A DNA stretch of 64,000 bases, from contig OY969813.1 in assembly GCA_963703355.1 (NCBI GenBank), positions 4,030,001-4,094,000 on the forward strand, read 5' to 3'. Position numbers and translations under genes: made by a program. The notes beneath the pieces were generated by a model. The model was not told where the DNA came from. It worked only from the letters and a program-made list of their open reading frames with translations, and did no database searches. The stretch comes from Puia sp963703355 (GTDB taxonomy: Bacteria > Bacteroidota > Bacteroidia > Chitinophagales > Chitinophagaceae). Every line of letters begins with the position of its first letter. The stretch's first letter is position 1. Positions 45,197 to 54,083 of the stretch are shown piece after piece.

Positions 45197-47836
45197 ATGA
45201 AACGGACTGCTTTGACTGTGCTGGTCATTGTGACACTATCGGGAATGCAGGTGGATGCACAACAGGTTAGTTTTTCGGGCAACCAAGCGCAACCGGAATC
45301 TTTTTTTTCGTCGGTATCAAAACAGACTGGTTATGTTTTCTTCTATAACTCGGCGATGATCAGTCATATTCCGCCATTGTCTATTAAGTTGAAAAATGTA
45401 TCCCTCGACTCTGCGATACGGGCTATTTTAAAAAATCTTCCTTTTACTTACGACATTCAGGGGAAAACGGTTTTCATATCACCGGTCAAAGTATCTTCAG
45501 CAGCAATCTCTGCAACGAATGGTGCAGGGTTTCAAAGAATAAAGGGGCGGGTGATTGATCAGTCCGGCCTGCCGGTTCCTGGCGCCACTATTGTAAGTGC
45601 CAGTTCCAATACCTCAACCCTTACACATGAAAATGGTGATTTCCAGATCAACGCCCAAAAAGGAGGAAGTCTGATGATCACCTGTATCGGATACAATAAA
45701 ATTATTATAAAACCAGACAGCAATTTTGCAGTCGTCATCATGGAATATAGTGCCAGTCCACTGGAACAGGTAGTTGTGGGAGGCAATTTATTCGCTACGA
45801 AAAGGAAATCAGATATCAGTTCGCTGACGGTTATTGACAGTAAGACATTACAGACATTACCGGTGACGGATATCGCCGAAATATACCGGGGACTGGTTCC
45901 CGGCACCAATAGTTTTTCCTATAGTGATCAGCCACAGGAGGTTCCCAGTCTTACCATTCGTGGCGCAACCAGTGAAAACTCTCTCGGTGAAATCGGCGTT
46001 TATGTTGACGGGGTGGAATGGGCCGGAGGATCCGGTTATCTATCTGCATTAAATAAAGAAAATATAGATCATATTGAAATACTCCGGGGTCCTGAATCTT
46101 CCACATTATATGGTACTGGCAGTAATGGAGGCATTGTACAGATTTTTACAAAAAAAGCGGTTCCGGGCGAAAACGATTTATATGCCATGGCTGGTGCAGG
46201 ATTCATAGAAAGCAAATGGGTGCCCTCCAATGCCTTTCAGCAATATTATACGTTGGATAAACCATTCAGTTTCAAAAATACCAGCGTACTTGTTGGCGGT
46301 ACATATCAGTCCAATGGGCCCTGGTTGCCGGGCGGCGGAGAAAAAACAGGTACAGCACATTTGAATATGAAATGGAGTCCGCTAAAGAAAATTTCCGTTG
46401 ATTTAGCCGGATATTATGCGGGCACTGAACGTAATCTTTCCAGGTCGCCTGTTTACGATACCTGCACGCATCTTCCCGACTCGGTCTTGCAGCGCTTTGG
46501 TATAGAACCAACTAAACTAACAAATAAAAAAACCGACATCGCCAGTTATTTTGCCGGATTAAATGTCGTATATCAGGCCAACTTACACTGGACGCATCAC
46601 TTCACGGCGGGATTTTCACAAAACGATAATCACCAGTCACCGTTGGCAACTATAAACAAGGACGGCCTGCCACCGGATAATTTTTATTATGCGACCAACC
46701 GAACAACCACGTTTCGTTACTCCAATATATTGAATCTGGGGAATCCCAAAGAAGGATGGGCTGCAAGTATTACGAGCGGTGCAGAGTACAAAAATATTTT
46801 TTATGTATCAGGGGTAAACGGCAGTCTGCCCGGTTATACTAGCAACGATCCGCCAAACGCAAATACTGGCATTTTTACGCAAGTTAATGGATCTTACAAA
46901 AATGTTTATCTGACGGCAGGACTTCGATACGATTATAATAAACTCTTTTCGGATAATCATTCCCTTAATCCGAGGATCGGACTGACCACCAATTTTTCGC
47001 TTTCTACATACATAATCAAGCCGCGCATTTCCTGGGGAAGCGGTATCACCGCACCATCTTACACTTATCGATATGGTATGCCATCAGACGGATATTCTAT
47101 TACTATTCCCAACCCAGAAATAAAACCACAGCAACAGAGCGGTTTTGATTATGGGGTAGAAATGTATGACCGGCGGAATCGTTTTTCAGGAGAAGTTGTT
47201 TATTATGACAACGAACTTAAAAATATGTTTGCGATAAATACCCTTCCTCCTGCCCCCGGTGGGTTAAATGTTTATCAACATACGAACGTGGGAGAAGTGA
47301 ACAACCGGGGCTGGGAATTTTCAGCCGGATACCGATTCAGTGGAAGACTATCCGCATACGGTTCTTTTTCTATCATGCATTCTTTTATTGAAGATTCAAC
47401 CGGAGATTATATGAGTGCGCAATTGTCGGGTCATGCACCTGGATATCAGCTTAAATTTTTACCCCGCCATACGGCAGGTCTGTTTGTTTCCTATGATTTT
47501 TTGAAATTATTGCGTAAAAAGGATAAGGCGAGTTTAAGTGTAAATATCACGGAGGTGGATGGCGTATATGGACTGGACGGTGTTCGCTGGTTAATTGACA
47601 TTGCTTATGGCAGAACACCACCATATAACGGAGCCATCCCTGCAAATTATTTTGTTACCACTGGAACTATTTTCAGAGTAGGTTTTCATTTCGAATATCA
47701 TATTACAGGTGCATTACAATTTTTTGCACAGGGGTCCAATATCCTGAATCAACATAATGTTGAAGAGAACACACAATATCTGTCGTACGGTGCCAATTGG
47801 CTTTTTGGATTTAAATGGGCCATGCATTCAAAATAA
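45197..47836 (+). CDS. TonB-dependent receptor with STN signalling domain
   Basis: An 879-residue outer-membrane receptor: signal peptide (MKRTALTVLVIVTLSGMQVDA), STN/secretin-like domain (~30-95: FFSSVSKQTGYVFFYNSAMI to GKTVFISP), carboxypeptidase-like domain (RIKGRVIDQSGLPVPGATIV, ~112-185), plug (SDISSLTVIDSKTLQTLPV, PSLTIRGATSENS, DHIEILRGPESSTLYGTGSNGG) and a 22-strand-type barrel ending LFGFKWAMHSK. The STN domain and the sigma/FecR genes before it show transcriptional signalling. No SusD follows, so it imports something like a siderophore, corrinoid or oligopeptide rather than Sus-type glycans. Confidence 0.95.
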   Translation: MKRTALTVLVIVTLSGMQVDAQQVSFSGNQAQPESFFSSVSKQTGYVFFYNSAMISHIPPLSIKLKNVSLDSAIRAILKNLPFTYDIQGKTVFISPVKVSSAAISATNGAGFQRIKGRVIDQSGLPVPGATIVSASSNTSTLTHENGDFQINAQKGGSLMITCIGYNKIIIKPDSNFAVVIMEYSASPLEQVVVGGNLFATKRKSDISSLTVIDSKTLQTLPVTDIAEIYRGLVPGTNSFSYSDQPQEVPSLTIRGATSENSLGEIGVYVDGVEWAGGSGYLSALNKENIDHIEILRGPESSTLYGTGSNGGIVQIFTKKAVPGENDLYAMAGAGFIESKWVPSNAFQQYYTLDKPFSFKNTSVLVGGTYQSNGPWLPGGGEKTGTAHLNMKWSPLKKISVDLAGYYAGTERNLSRSPVYDTCTHLPDSVLQRFGIEPTKLTNKKTDIASYFAGLNVVYQANLHWTHHFTAGFSQNDNHQSPLATINKDGLPPDNFYYATNRTTTFRYSNILNLGNPKEGWAASITSGAEYKNIFYVSGVNGSLPGYTSNDPPNANTGIFTQVNGSYKNVYLTAGLRYDYNKLFSDNHSLNPRIGLTTNFSLSTYIIKPRISWGSGITAPSYTYRYGMPSDGYSITIPNPEIKPQQQSGFDYGVEMYDRRNRFSGEVVYYDNELKNMFAINTLPPAPGGLNVYQHTNVGEVNNRGWEFSAGYRFSGRLSAYGSFSIMHSFIEDSTGDYMSAQLSGHAPGYQLKFLPRHTAGLFVSYDFLKLLRKKDKASLSVNITEVDGVYGLDGVRWLIDIAYGRTPPYNGAIPANYFVTTGTIFRVGFHFEYHITGALQFFAQGSNILNQHNVEENTQYLSYGANWLFGFKWAMHSK

Positions 47837-47852
47837 AAGTCGCTCAACCCTT

Positions 47853-48317
47853 CTACCCCTGGCGGAAAAAAACCAGGTTCCTGGTTTTAAGTAATACGAT
47901 TGGAAATGCCATTAATAAAGCTCCGATTAAAAATGCGCCTCCAATTTGCGCGCCAGGTACGTCGTTTTCGACTGCCTGATGGAAAGCATAGAACCCGATT
48001 GGAAAAAACAAAAGGATTGCAGTAAATAGTCCGGGTGAAAATTTCTTCGTACAGATTGCGGGTACTACATGAAAGAAAAAAGCATTGATCAGCATCAAAG
48101 CCGGAAAACTCAAAGCAAACCAGGCAACGCTCCAGGCAACGGAAGCGCAGGCGATGCCCAAAAATAAAACGGCTGTATTTGTTACATAGAACCCCGACCA
48201 TTCGACCGGCAGGTGCAAGGTATTGTTGGCCCAGTTCTTCCAGTCGTAAAAAAATTCTTCCATCATATGGATGGCATAGGCTGCCATCGCTATCCAAAAA
48301 ATATTCTGATTGTTCAT
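47853..48317 (-). CDS. HXXEE domain membrane protein
   Basis: A 154-residue protein with about five membrane segments. The motif HMMEEF near the N-terminus is the HxxEE signature (PF13787), followed by a second conserved His in INAFFFHVVPA. These charged residues within the membrane suggest a metal or proton site; no function is known. Convergent with the TonB receptor. Confidence 0.85.
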   Translation of the reverse strand: MNNQNIFWIAMAAYAIHMMEEFFYDWKNWANNTLHLPVEWSGFYVTNTAVLFLGIACASVAWSVAWFALSFPALMLINAFFFHVVPAICTKKFSPGLFTAILLFFPIGFYAFHQAVENDVPGAQIGGAFLIGALLMAFPIVLLKTRNLVFFRQG

Positions 48318-48474
48318 GGTGCTAATTTTAAATGATTATTAATTAGTTACGTGTTTTTTGTGGATGCAAATGTACCAGCTCCCTCCGGCTGAAGCTATAC
48401 TGCATGTTGCAATTCATATCAATATTGTGTTATCTGGAGAATAGTGAATTCCAATAGATAACTTCGGGTCTATC

Positions 48475-51400
48475 ATGAAAAGAGTATTCAAAATCAGTTT
48501 ACGTGTACTGGTTATCGGGATCGCGTTGCTGACAATCGCATTGACCGTCGTTTCTTTTTATGTAAAACAACACCAACGGCAGTTTATTTCCTTTTTAGAA
48601 TCGGAAACAGAAAAAGGACTGAACGGGGCCACGCTTCATATTGGCGATATCCATATTGGTTTTAAAAGCAGTTTTCCGCTGATTGCACTGACCATTGACA
48701 GCATTTATCTGCGCGACAGCCTCTGGAGCCGTCACCATCATGATCTGCTTTCGGCAAACCAGGTGTATGCTACGATTAATTTCTGGGAGCTCTTCCACGG
48801 AAAAGTAAGTATCCAGCGTCTTGATCTGGACAAACCGGACATTTATTTCTATACTGATAGTACGGGTTATGCCAATACTGATGTGTTCAAAAAAAAGATC
48901 AGGTCGCGCAACGACAGTTCCGCCAGTCAACCATATCCCTTTATCGCAGTCAGTGATGCCCGGTTTATAATTGACGAAGGCGTAAAACATAAGTTCTTTA
49001 GTTTCCATATTCATGAGCTGACGGCTAACATTCAAAGAAAAAAGGGTAGTCCCGTGCTCGCGATCGATTTGAATCTGGATTGCGTTGTTCATGCCTTAAC
49101 ATTCAACCAGTCAAAGGGTCCATTCCTTGAAAACAAATCCGTGCAGGGGGTGTTTGGGATATCATACAACAGAGATTCCCGGGAACTTGATTTTGACAAC
49201 ATCCAACTGGCGATCGATCAGCAGCCTTTTGTACTTACGGGGAAATTTTTTTTTGCGGAAGAAGGAACTCCCTTTAATCTCTCCTGGCGGACCAGTAATC
49301 TGTCTTTCCGAAAAGCGGCGTCGCTGCTTTCGGGAAATATTCAAAAAAGACTGGAGACGTACGATATCGAAGATCCGATTGACAGTCTGACGGGTAGTCT
49401 GGATAATTCCGAAACCCAATACGCCACACCACTGATTCATCTCCGGGTGAAAGTGGAAAACAGGAATTTGAAAAGTCCTTTTCTCGCCGTAGATCACGCA
49501 TCTTTTACGGCGACTTATAACAATGAATCCAGGCGATTGCGGGGACATGAAGATTCCAATACGGTAATACATTTTTCGGATTTTCGGGGCGACTGGGAAA
49601 ATCTCCCTTTCCGGGCAGATTCCATTGTGCTCAGCAATCTCATTCATCCCAGAATAAAAGCGAACGTAATTTCTGAATTTAAGCTGGACACGATCAACAA
49701 ATTTCTCAAAGAAAATGAACTCGCTTTCACTCAGGGTACGGGGAAAATAAACATTGCTTATAATGGATCGCTGGAGAAATTTCATGACAGTTCAAGGTTG
49801 TTGAACGGCACGATTTTACTGGAAGGCGCCGGGCTTCACTATATATCGAAAAACTTATTCTTTAGCCAGGTAGGTGGTATGATTCGGTTTACCGGTAGAA
49901 ACATGGAAGTTGAAAATCTTACACTTCATTCAGGTAGTTCAGATCTGAAGATCAATGGCAAAGTGAAAAGCATCTTTTATTTTTTTAATCATCTCAACGA
50001 CAAATATTCATTTGACTGGAGCATCATATCTAACAAACTGAATCTCGACGATTTCAATAGTTTTTTCAAGAAACAGACAAAAAAAGTAGTAACGGCTGAT
50101 AATAAGTCTGCACCCGAGGCATCCGTATCCACGTTTATCAGTAAGATCACGTCGGCGGATTTTAATGTAAGTCTGAAAGTCAACAAACTGATCTATAAAA
50201 AAATCATCGCAGACAGTTTGCTTGCGAACGTGACGATCAAAAACGATGCATTGCAATTCAATAAGGTAAGCGTGCAACACGTCGGGCTCTCTATCGACGA
50301 AGGCGAAAAGCATAAATATTTTGGTTTCAGGGTGCACAATCTGGATTGTACTCTACAGCAAAAAGGAAATAGTCCTGTGATGATCTGCTATTTGAATCTG
50401 GATTGCATGGCTCAGGCGATGACGTTTAACCAGGCCAAGGGTCCATTTCTGGAAAACAAATCACTGCAGGGTGTATTCAGGCTTTTGTATAATAAAAAAT
50501 TGCAGGAGTTGGATTTTGACAAGATCTCACTGGCAGTAGATCAACAGCCTTTCGTTTTTACAGGGAAATTTTTCTTCGCGAAGGAGGGTACTCCATTTCT
50601 TCTTTCCTGGGAGACCAGTAATTTATCCTTTCGGAAAGCAGTTTCTTTTCTTTCTTCAAATCTTCAGAAAACACTAAAGCCCTATGATATTGAAGACCCC
50701 ATAACGAGCCTTACTGGTAGTATGGATAATTCGGAAACCCAATATTCAACGCCGCTGATCCATCTCTGGATGAATGTGGAAAACAGCAATGTAAAAAGTC
50801 CGTTTGTTTCTGTCGATCACGCATCCTTCATGGCGACGTTTAACAATGAAGCAGTAAGATTTCGCGGACATGAAGATTCCAATACCGTGATCCATTTTTC
50901 AGCATTTCAGGGCGACTGGGAGAATCTGCATTTCCATTCCGATTCTGTGGTGCTCAGTGATCTCATTCATCCCAGAGCAACATTAAATGTATTGTCCGAT
51001 TTTAAACTGGGGCTGGTTAACGGCTTTCTGAAGGAAAACGAACTGACATTCAAAGGCGGCACGGGAAAGATAAACCTTGCTTATAGTGGGTCGCTCGATA
51101 AAGAATATGACAGTTCAAGGCTGTTAATGGGGACCATCGCACTGGCCGACGCAGACTTACATTACGCGCCACGAAATTTTCGGTTTGATCCGGTTAGTGG
51201 GGTGATCCGCTTTACAGGCAAGGACATGATTATCGAAAACCTGATACTTCATTCAGGCAGTTCGGACCTGACGATGAATGGTAAATTGAATAGTATCTTT
51301 TATTTTCTTAACCATCTCAACGAAAAATATTCATTTGACTGGAGCATCCGTTCCAACAGACTGAACCTGGACGATTTCAATAATTTTCTAAAACCACAAA

Positions 51401-52263
51401 CAACAGCAGTTGAAGAAGAACAAAAGAAATCAGCTCCGGATAAAACGGTATCAAACTTTATCAGCCAGCTAACGACGTCTGATTATAATATCAGTCTGAA
51501 GGCAAACCAGGTGATTTATAAAAAATTTATTGTAGACAGTCTTCGGGCCAACATTATATTAAAAGAAAATCTGGTTCAGTTTAAAAATGTAGCATTAAAA
51601 CACGGCGATGGCCATATGTACCTGAACGGCTTTATGCAAAATGATACGGCTTCCAATGCTTTTGGCCTGGAAACACAGCTGAATAATATTAATGTGAGCA
51701 GCCTGTTTTATGTTTTTGACAATTTCGGACTTCATACCATGACGGATAAAAACATCAAAGGCAATTTAACCGCGAATATTCATATGCGGGGTAGTCTGAC
51801 GCCTAATGCACAGCTTATACAGAAGGAATTTAAAAGTTCGATTCATTTCAACTTAAAAAACGGACAGCTTTTAAATTTTCCTCCTTTAGAACAAATTCAG
51901 AATAAAATTCTGAAGAAACGAAATTTGTCAGACGTACGTTTTGCAGATTTATATGACTCCATAGAAGTTCGCGGCGACAACATCGTTGTTAACCGCATGG
52001 AGATACGGTCATCGGTTTTGACGCTGTTTGTGAATGGCATATATAATACTAGAACAGGACCGGACATGAGTATCCAGGTGCCGCTGAGTAACCTGAAAGC
52101 GAATAAGGATTCAGTGATCGTGAACAAAGGCACGCAGCGCAACCAGGGGATCAGTGTGCGTTTGCGTGTGCGGAGGAATGCCAAGGGCAAACTGGATGTG
52201 TCGTGGGATCCGTTTGACAAGGCGAATAAAGAAATGGATAAGAATGTAATACCCGGATTATAA
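48475..52263 (+). CDS. Giant AsmA-like protein with internal tandem duplication
   Basis: A 1262-residue protein: an N-terminal membrane anchor (VLVIGIALLTIALTVVSFYV), the AsmA-type N-domain (LHIGDIHIGFKSSFPLIALTIDSIYLRD), and a long beta-repeat body ending in the AsmA C-terminal segment (HMRGSLTPNAQLIQKEF..., VPLSNLKANKD). Residues 161-601 and 602-1042 are tandem copies, about two thirds identical by eye. AsmA/YhdP/TamB-like proteins bridge the periplasm and carry phospholipids through a hydrophobic groove; the duplication should lengthen the groove. It stands alone, 12 bases before the convergent MazF gene. Confidence 0.88.
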   Translation: MKRVFKISLRVLVIGIALLTIALTVVSFYVKQHQRQFISFLESETEKGLNGATLHIGDIHIGFKSSFPLIALTIDSIYLRDSLWSRHHHDLLSANQVYATINFWELFHGKVSIQRLDLDKPDIYFYTDSTGYANTDVFKKKIRSRNDSSASQPYPFIAVSDARFIIDEGVKHKFFSFHIHELTANIQRKKGSPVLAIDLNLDCVVHALTFNQSKGPFLENKSVQGVFGISYNRDSRELDFDNIQLAIDQQPFVLTGKFFFAEEGTPFNLSWRTSNLSFRKAASLLSGNIQKRLETYDIEDPIDSLTGSLDNSETQYATPLIHLRVKVENRNLKSPFLAVDHASFTATYNNESRRLRGHEDSNTVIHFSDFRGDWENLPFRADSIVLSNLIHPRIKANVISEFKLDTINKFLKENELAFTQGTGKINIAYNGSLEKFHDSSRLLNGTILLEGAGLHYISKNLFFSQVGGMIRFTGRNMEVENLTLHSGSSDLKINGKVKSIFYFFNHLNDKYSFDWSIISNKLNLDDFNSFFKKQTKKVVTADNKSAPEASVSTFISKITSADFNVSLKVNKLIYKKIIADSLLANVTIKNDALQFNKVSVQHVGLSIDEGEKHKYFGFRVHNLDCTLQQKGNSPVMICYLNLDCMAQAMTFNQAKGPFLENKSLQGVFRLLYNKKLQELDFDKISLAVDQQPFVFTGKFFFAKEGTPFLLSWETSNLSFRKAVSFLSSNLQKTLKPYDIEDPITSLTGSMDNSETQYSTPLIHLWMNVENSNVKSPFVSVDHASFMATFNNEAVRFRGHEDSNTVIHFSAFQGDWENLHFHSDSVVLSDLIHPRATLNVLSDFKLGLVNGFLKENELTFKGGTGKINLAYSGSLDKEYDSSRLLMGTIALADADLHYAPRNFRFDPVSGVIRFTGKDMIIENLILHSGSSDLTMNGKLNSIFYFLNHLNEKYSFDWSIRSNRLNLDDFNNFLKPQTTAVEEEQKKSAPDKTVSNFISQLTTSDYNISLKANQVIYKKFIVDSLRANIILKENLVQFKNVALKHGDGHMYLNGFMQNDTASNAFGLETQLNNINVSSLFYVFDNFGLHTMTDKNIKGNLTANIHMRGSLTPNAQLIQKEFKSSIHFNLKNGQLLNFPPLEQIQNKILKKRNLSDVRFADLYDSIEVRGDNIVVNRMEIRSSVLTLFVNGIYNTRTGPDMSIQVPLSNLKANKDSVIVNKGTQRNQGISVRLRVRRNAKGKLDVSWDPFDKANKEMDKNVIPGL
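48955..51600 (+). repeat. 1323-bp in-frame tandem duplication within the AsmA-like gene
   Basis: Copy 1 spans about 48955-50277 and copy 2 about 50278-51600. Matching codons (His of HKFF/HKYF at 48988 and 50311; His of GHEDSN at 49546 and 50869; NLDDF at 50041 and 51364; LQF/VQF at 50251 and 51574) are all exactly 1323 bases apart, so no length change has occurred since the duplication. The edges are approximate. Confidence 0.9.
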
Positions 52264-52274
52264 TCGACAAACAC

Positions 52275-52589
52275 TCATGAAAACATAGTTGCTAAAACCA
52301 GCTTGATATGAGTTGCAGTTGTTTTATCTATTTTACCTAACTTTTTTGTAAGCCTTATCTTATCAACAGCCCTAATCTGGTCAAGAACGATCTCTCCGGG
52401 ATCGGTGCCAAATTTCGTAGATACACGTGAGGGATAACCCTTCAAGCTATGTGTTAGCGGGGCTACAATAACCGTTTTCAGGTGTACATTCATTTGGTCC
52501 GGAGAAATAATCACTGCAGGTCTTATTTTTTTAATTTCTGATCCCTTTGTTGGATCAAAAACAACCGTATAAATATCAAACTGTTTCAT
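52275..52589 (-). CDS. mazF: MazF/PemK-type toxin
   Basis: A 104-residue protein with the MazF/PemK layout: FDIYTVVFDPTKGSEIKKIRPAVII, VIVAPLTHSL, PSRVSTKFGTDPGEIVLDQIRAVDKIRLTKKLGKID. These are endoribonucleases that cut mRNA at short sequences. Its ATG lies one base after the stop of the upstream antitoxin-like gene, the standard type II toxin-antitoxin order. Convergent with the AsmA-like gene. Confidence 0.92.
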   Translation of the reverse strand: MKQFDIYTVVFDPTKGSEIKKIRPAVIISPDQMNVHLKTVIVAPLTHSLKGYPSRVSTKFGTDPGEIVLDQIRAVDKIRLTKKLGKIDKTTATHIKLVLATMFS

Positions 52590-52590
52590 C

Positions 52591-52932
52591 TTACCACTCT
52601 TTTACATCAAATTCATTTTTCAGACCTTCAAATAGATCCCTTTCTGGTTTTTTGCCTTTCTTCATCGACGCTTTAAATTGTTTATCCCAGGTAGAGAGGT
52701 CGGTATTGATACCGGTTTCTTTAAACTGTACAATCGTGATAACGCCTTCAGCAGCACGAATGACGATATCTATATCTGGATTTAGCTTGGCCTTTTCAAT
52801 CGCCAGGCTATTCAAAATCACACCTTTAGAATTACCTATAGCCCGAAGACTGGAAATATAACTTACTGCAGGTTCTTCAATGAAGCCTGGGGTGGGATCA
52901 GCTGGTTTATATTTTTTGCGTACTGGAGGCAT
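52591..52932 (-). CDS. AbrB/MazE-type antitoxin
   Basis: A 113-residue protein with an AbrB/MazE swapped-hairpin DNA-binding segment (SLRAIGNSKGVILNSLAIEKA, VIRAAEGVITI) preceded by a ~25-residue basic/proline-rich tail and followed by a charged C-terminus (WDKQFKASMKKGKKPERDLFEGL) that should wrap the toxin. It is the first gene of the pair and probably represses it. The N-terminal tail is longer than in simple MazE. Confidence 0.85.
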   Translation of the reverse strand: MPPVRKKYKPADPTPGFIEEPAVSYISSLRAIGNSKGVILNSLAIEKAKLNPDIDIVIRAAEGVITIVQFKETGINTDLSTWDKQFKASMKKGKKPERDLFEGLKNEFDVKEW

Positions 52933-52969
52933 ATATTAAAATTTATCTAAGTTATAACAATTGTTATAA

Positions 52970-54070
52970 CTAAACAAACAATCCCAACTGACCGTCATTT
53001 TTATTTCGATTGTTGCTTGCTGGCTGTTCACCGAAATTTGAAATGCCCACACCAAGCAGTCTGATCAAGATATTTACAGGCTCTGTGCTATCGAGCAATT
53101 TCTTCGCTATTGTGGAAATGGTTTCTTCGTCATCAATAGCCTCTGATAAAGACTGGTTCCGCGTGATTTGTTTGAAGTCTGCGTACTTAATTTTGAGTGT
53201 GACGGTGCGACCTTTCAAATTATGGTGCTTTGTGCGTCTGGCAAGCGTGGCGGCCAGTCCCTCGATGGCTTTATGCATTTCTTCAATATCTGTGAGGTCA
53301 TAAGGAAAAGTATCTTCCGCGCTGATCGACCTGGTTTCGCGATGTGGTTGCACCGCGCGATCGTCTATACCTCTCACGATATTATAATAGAAGTTACCCA
53401 CTTTACCGAAATGTTTTGTCATTTCATTTTTTGTGAGTTGCTTTAAATCTGCGCCTGTATGCAGGTTCATGCTCCTCATTTTTTCAGCCGTAACTTTTCC
53501 CACACCATAGAATTTTTCAACGGGCAGTTTTTCCATGAAAGCTTCAATTGAAGAGGGGCCGATGAAAGCGAGTCCGTCGGGCTTGTTGATATCGGATGCT
53601 ATCTTGGCAACAAACTTATTGATGGAGACACCGGCTGAAGCGGTAAGTTGTAATTCATCCCGAATGGATTGTCGGATTTCTTTGGCGATATCAATGGCCG
53701 AGCCGATGCCGAGTTTGTCGGTGGTTACATCCAGATAGGCTTCGTCTAGCGACAATGGTTCGACGAGATCTGTGTAGCGGTGAAAAATGGCACGTATTTT
53801 ATCCGATGCTTCTTTATATGCTGCGAAGCGGGGTTTTACAAAAATGGCAGATGGACAGAGACGCAATGCAGTTTTCGAAGGCATGGCAGAACGTACACCA
53901 AACTTTCTTGCTTCATAACTTGCGGTAGCCACCACACCTCCGCGGCCTTCAGGTGAGCCACCTACCACAATGGGTTTGCCTTTCAACCCGGGGTCGTCGC
54001 GTTGTTCAACAGATGCATAAAAAGCATCCATATCGATGTGAATGATCTTGTGTATTGAATTAACTTCCAA
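52970..54070 (-). CDS. dinB: DNA polymerase IV (Y family)
   Basis: The protein has all Y-family motifs: HKIIHIDMDAFYASVEQRDDP (first Asp), VVATASYEARKFGVRSAMP, SLDEAYLDVT (second catalytic Asp-Glu), AGVSINKFVAKIASDINKPDG and helix-hairpin-helix KFYGVGKVTAEKM, ending in a QLGLFV clamp-binding peptide (QLxLF). No ATG precedes the conserved HKIIHID; I chose the TTG at 54070 (14 bases after the receptor's stop) over the ATG at 54130, which would overlap that gene by 47 bases. Error-prone lesion bypass. Confidence 0.93.
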   Translation of the reverse strand: MEVNSIHKIIHIDMDAFYASVEQRDDPGLKGKPIVVGGSPEGRGGVVATASYEARKFGVRSAMPSKTALRLCPSAIFVKPRFAAYKEASDKIRAIFHRYTDLVEPLSLDEAYLDVTTDKLGIGSAIDIAKEIRQSIRDELQLTASAGVSINKFVAKIASDINKPDGLAFIGPSSIEAFMEKLPVEKFYGVGKVTAEKMRSMNLHTGADLKQLTKNEMTKHFGKVGNFYYNIVRGIDDRAVQPHRETRSISAEDTFPYDLTDIEEMHKAIEGLAATLARRTKHHNLKGRTVTLKIKYADFKQITRNQSLSEAIDDEETISTIAKKLLDSTEPVNILIRLLGVGISNFGEQPASNNRNKNDGQLGLFV

Positions 54071-54083
54071 TTGAATGCTGTAT

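Noticed and set aside
45197..47836. Reading the TonB receptors as SusC of a glycan utilisation locus
   Set aside because: No SusD-like gene follows either receptor, and the STN domain with sigma/FecR genes points to surface signalling instead.
47871..47889. Inverted repeat near the 3' end of the HXXEE gene as terminator
   Set aside because: It lies inside the coding region (encoding the last residues) and lacks a T-run after it.
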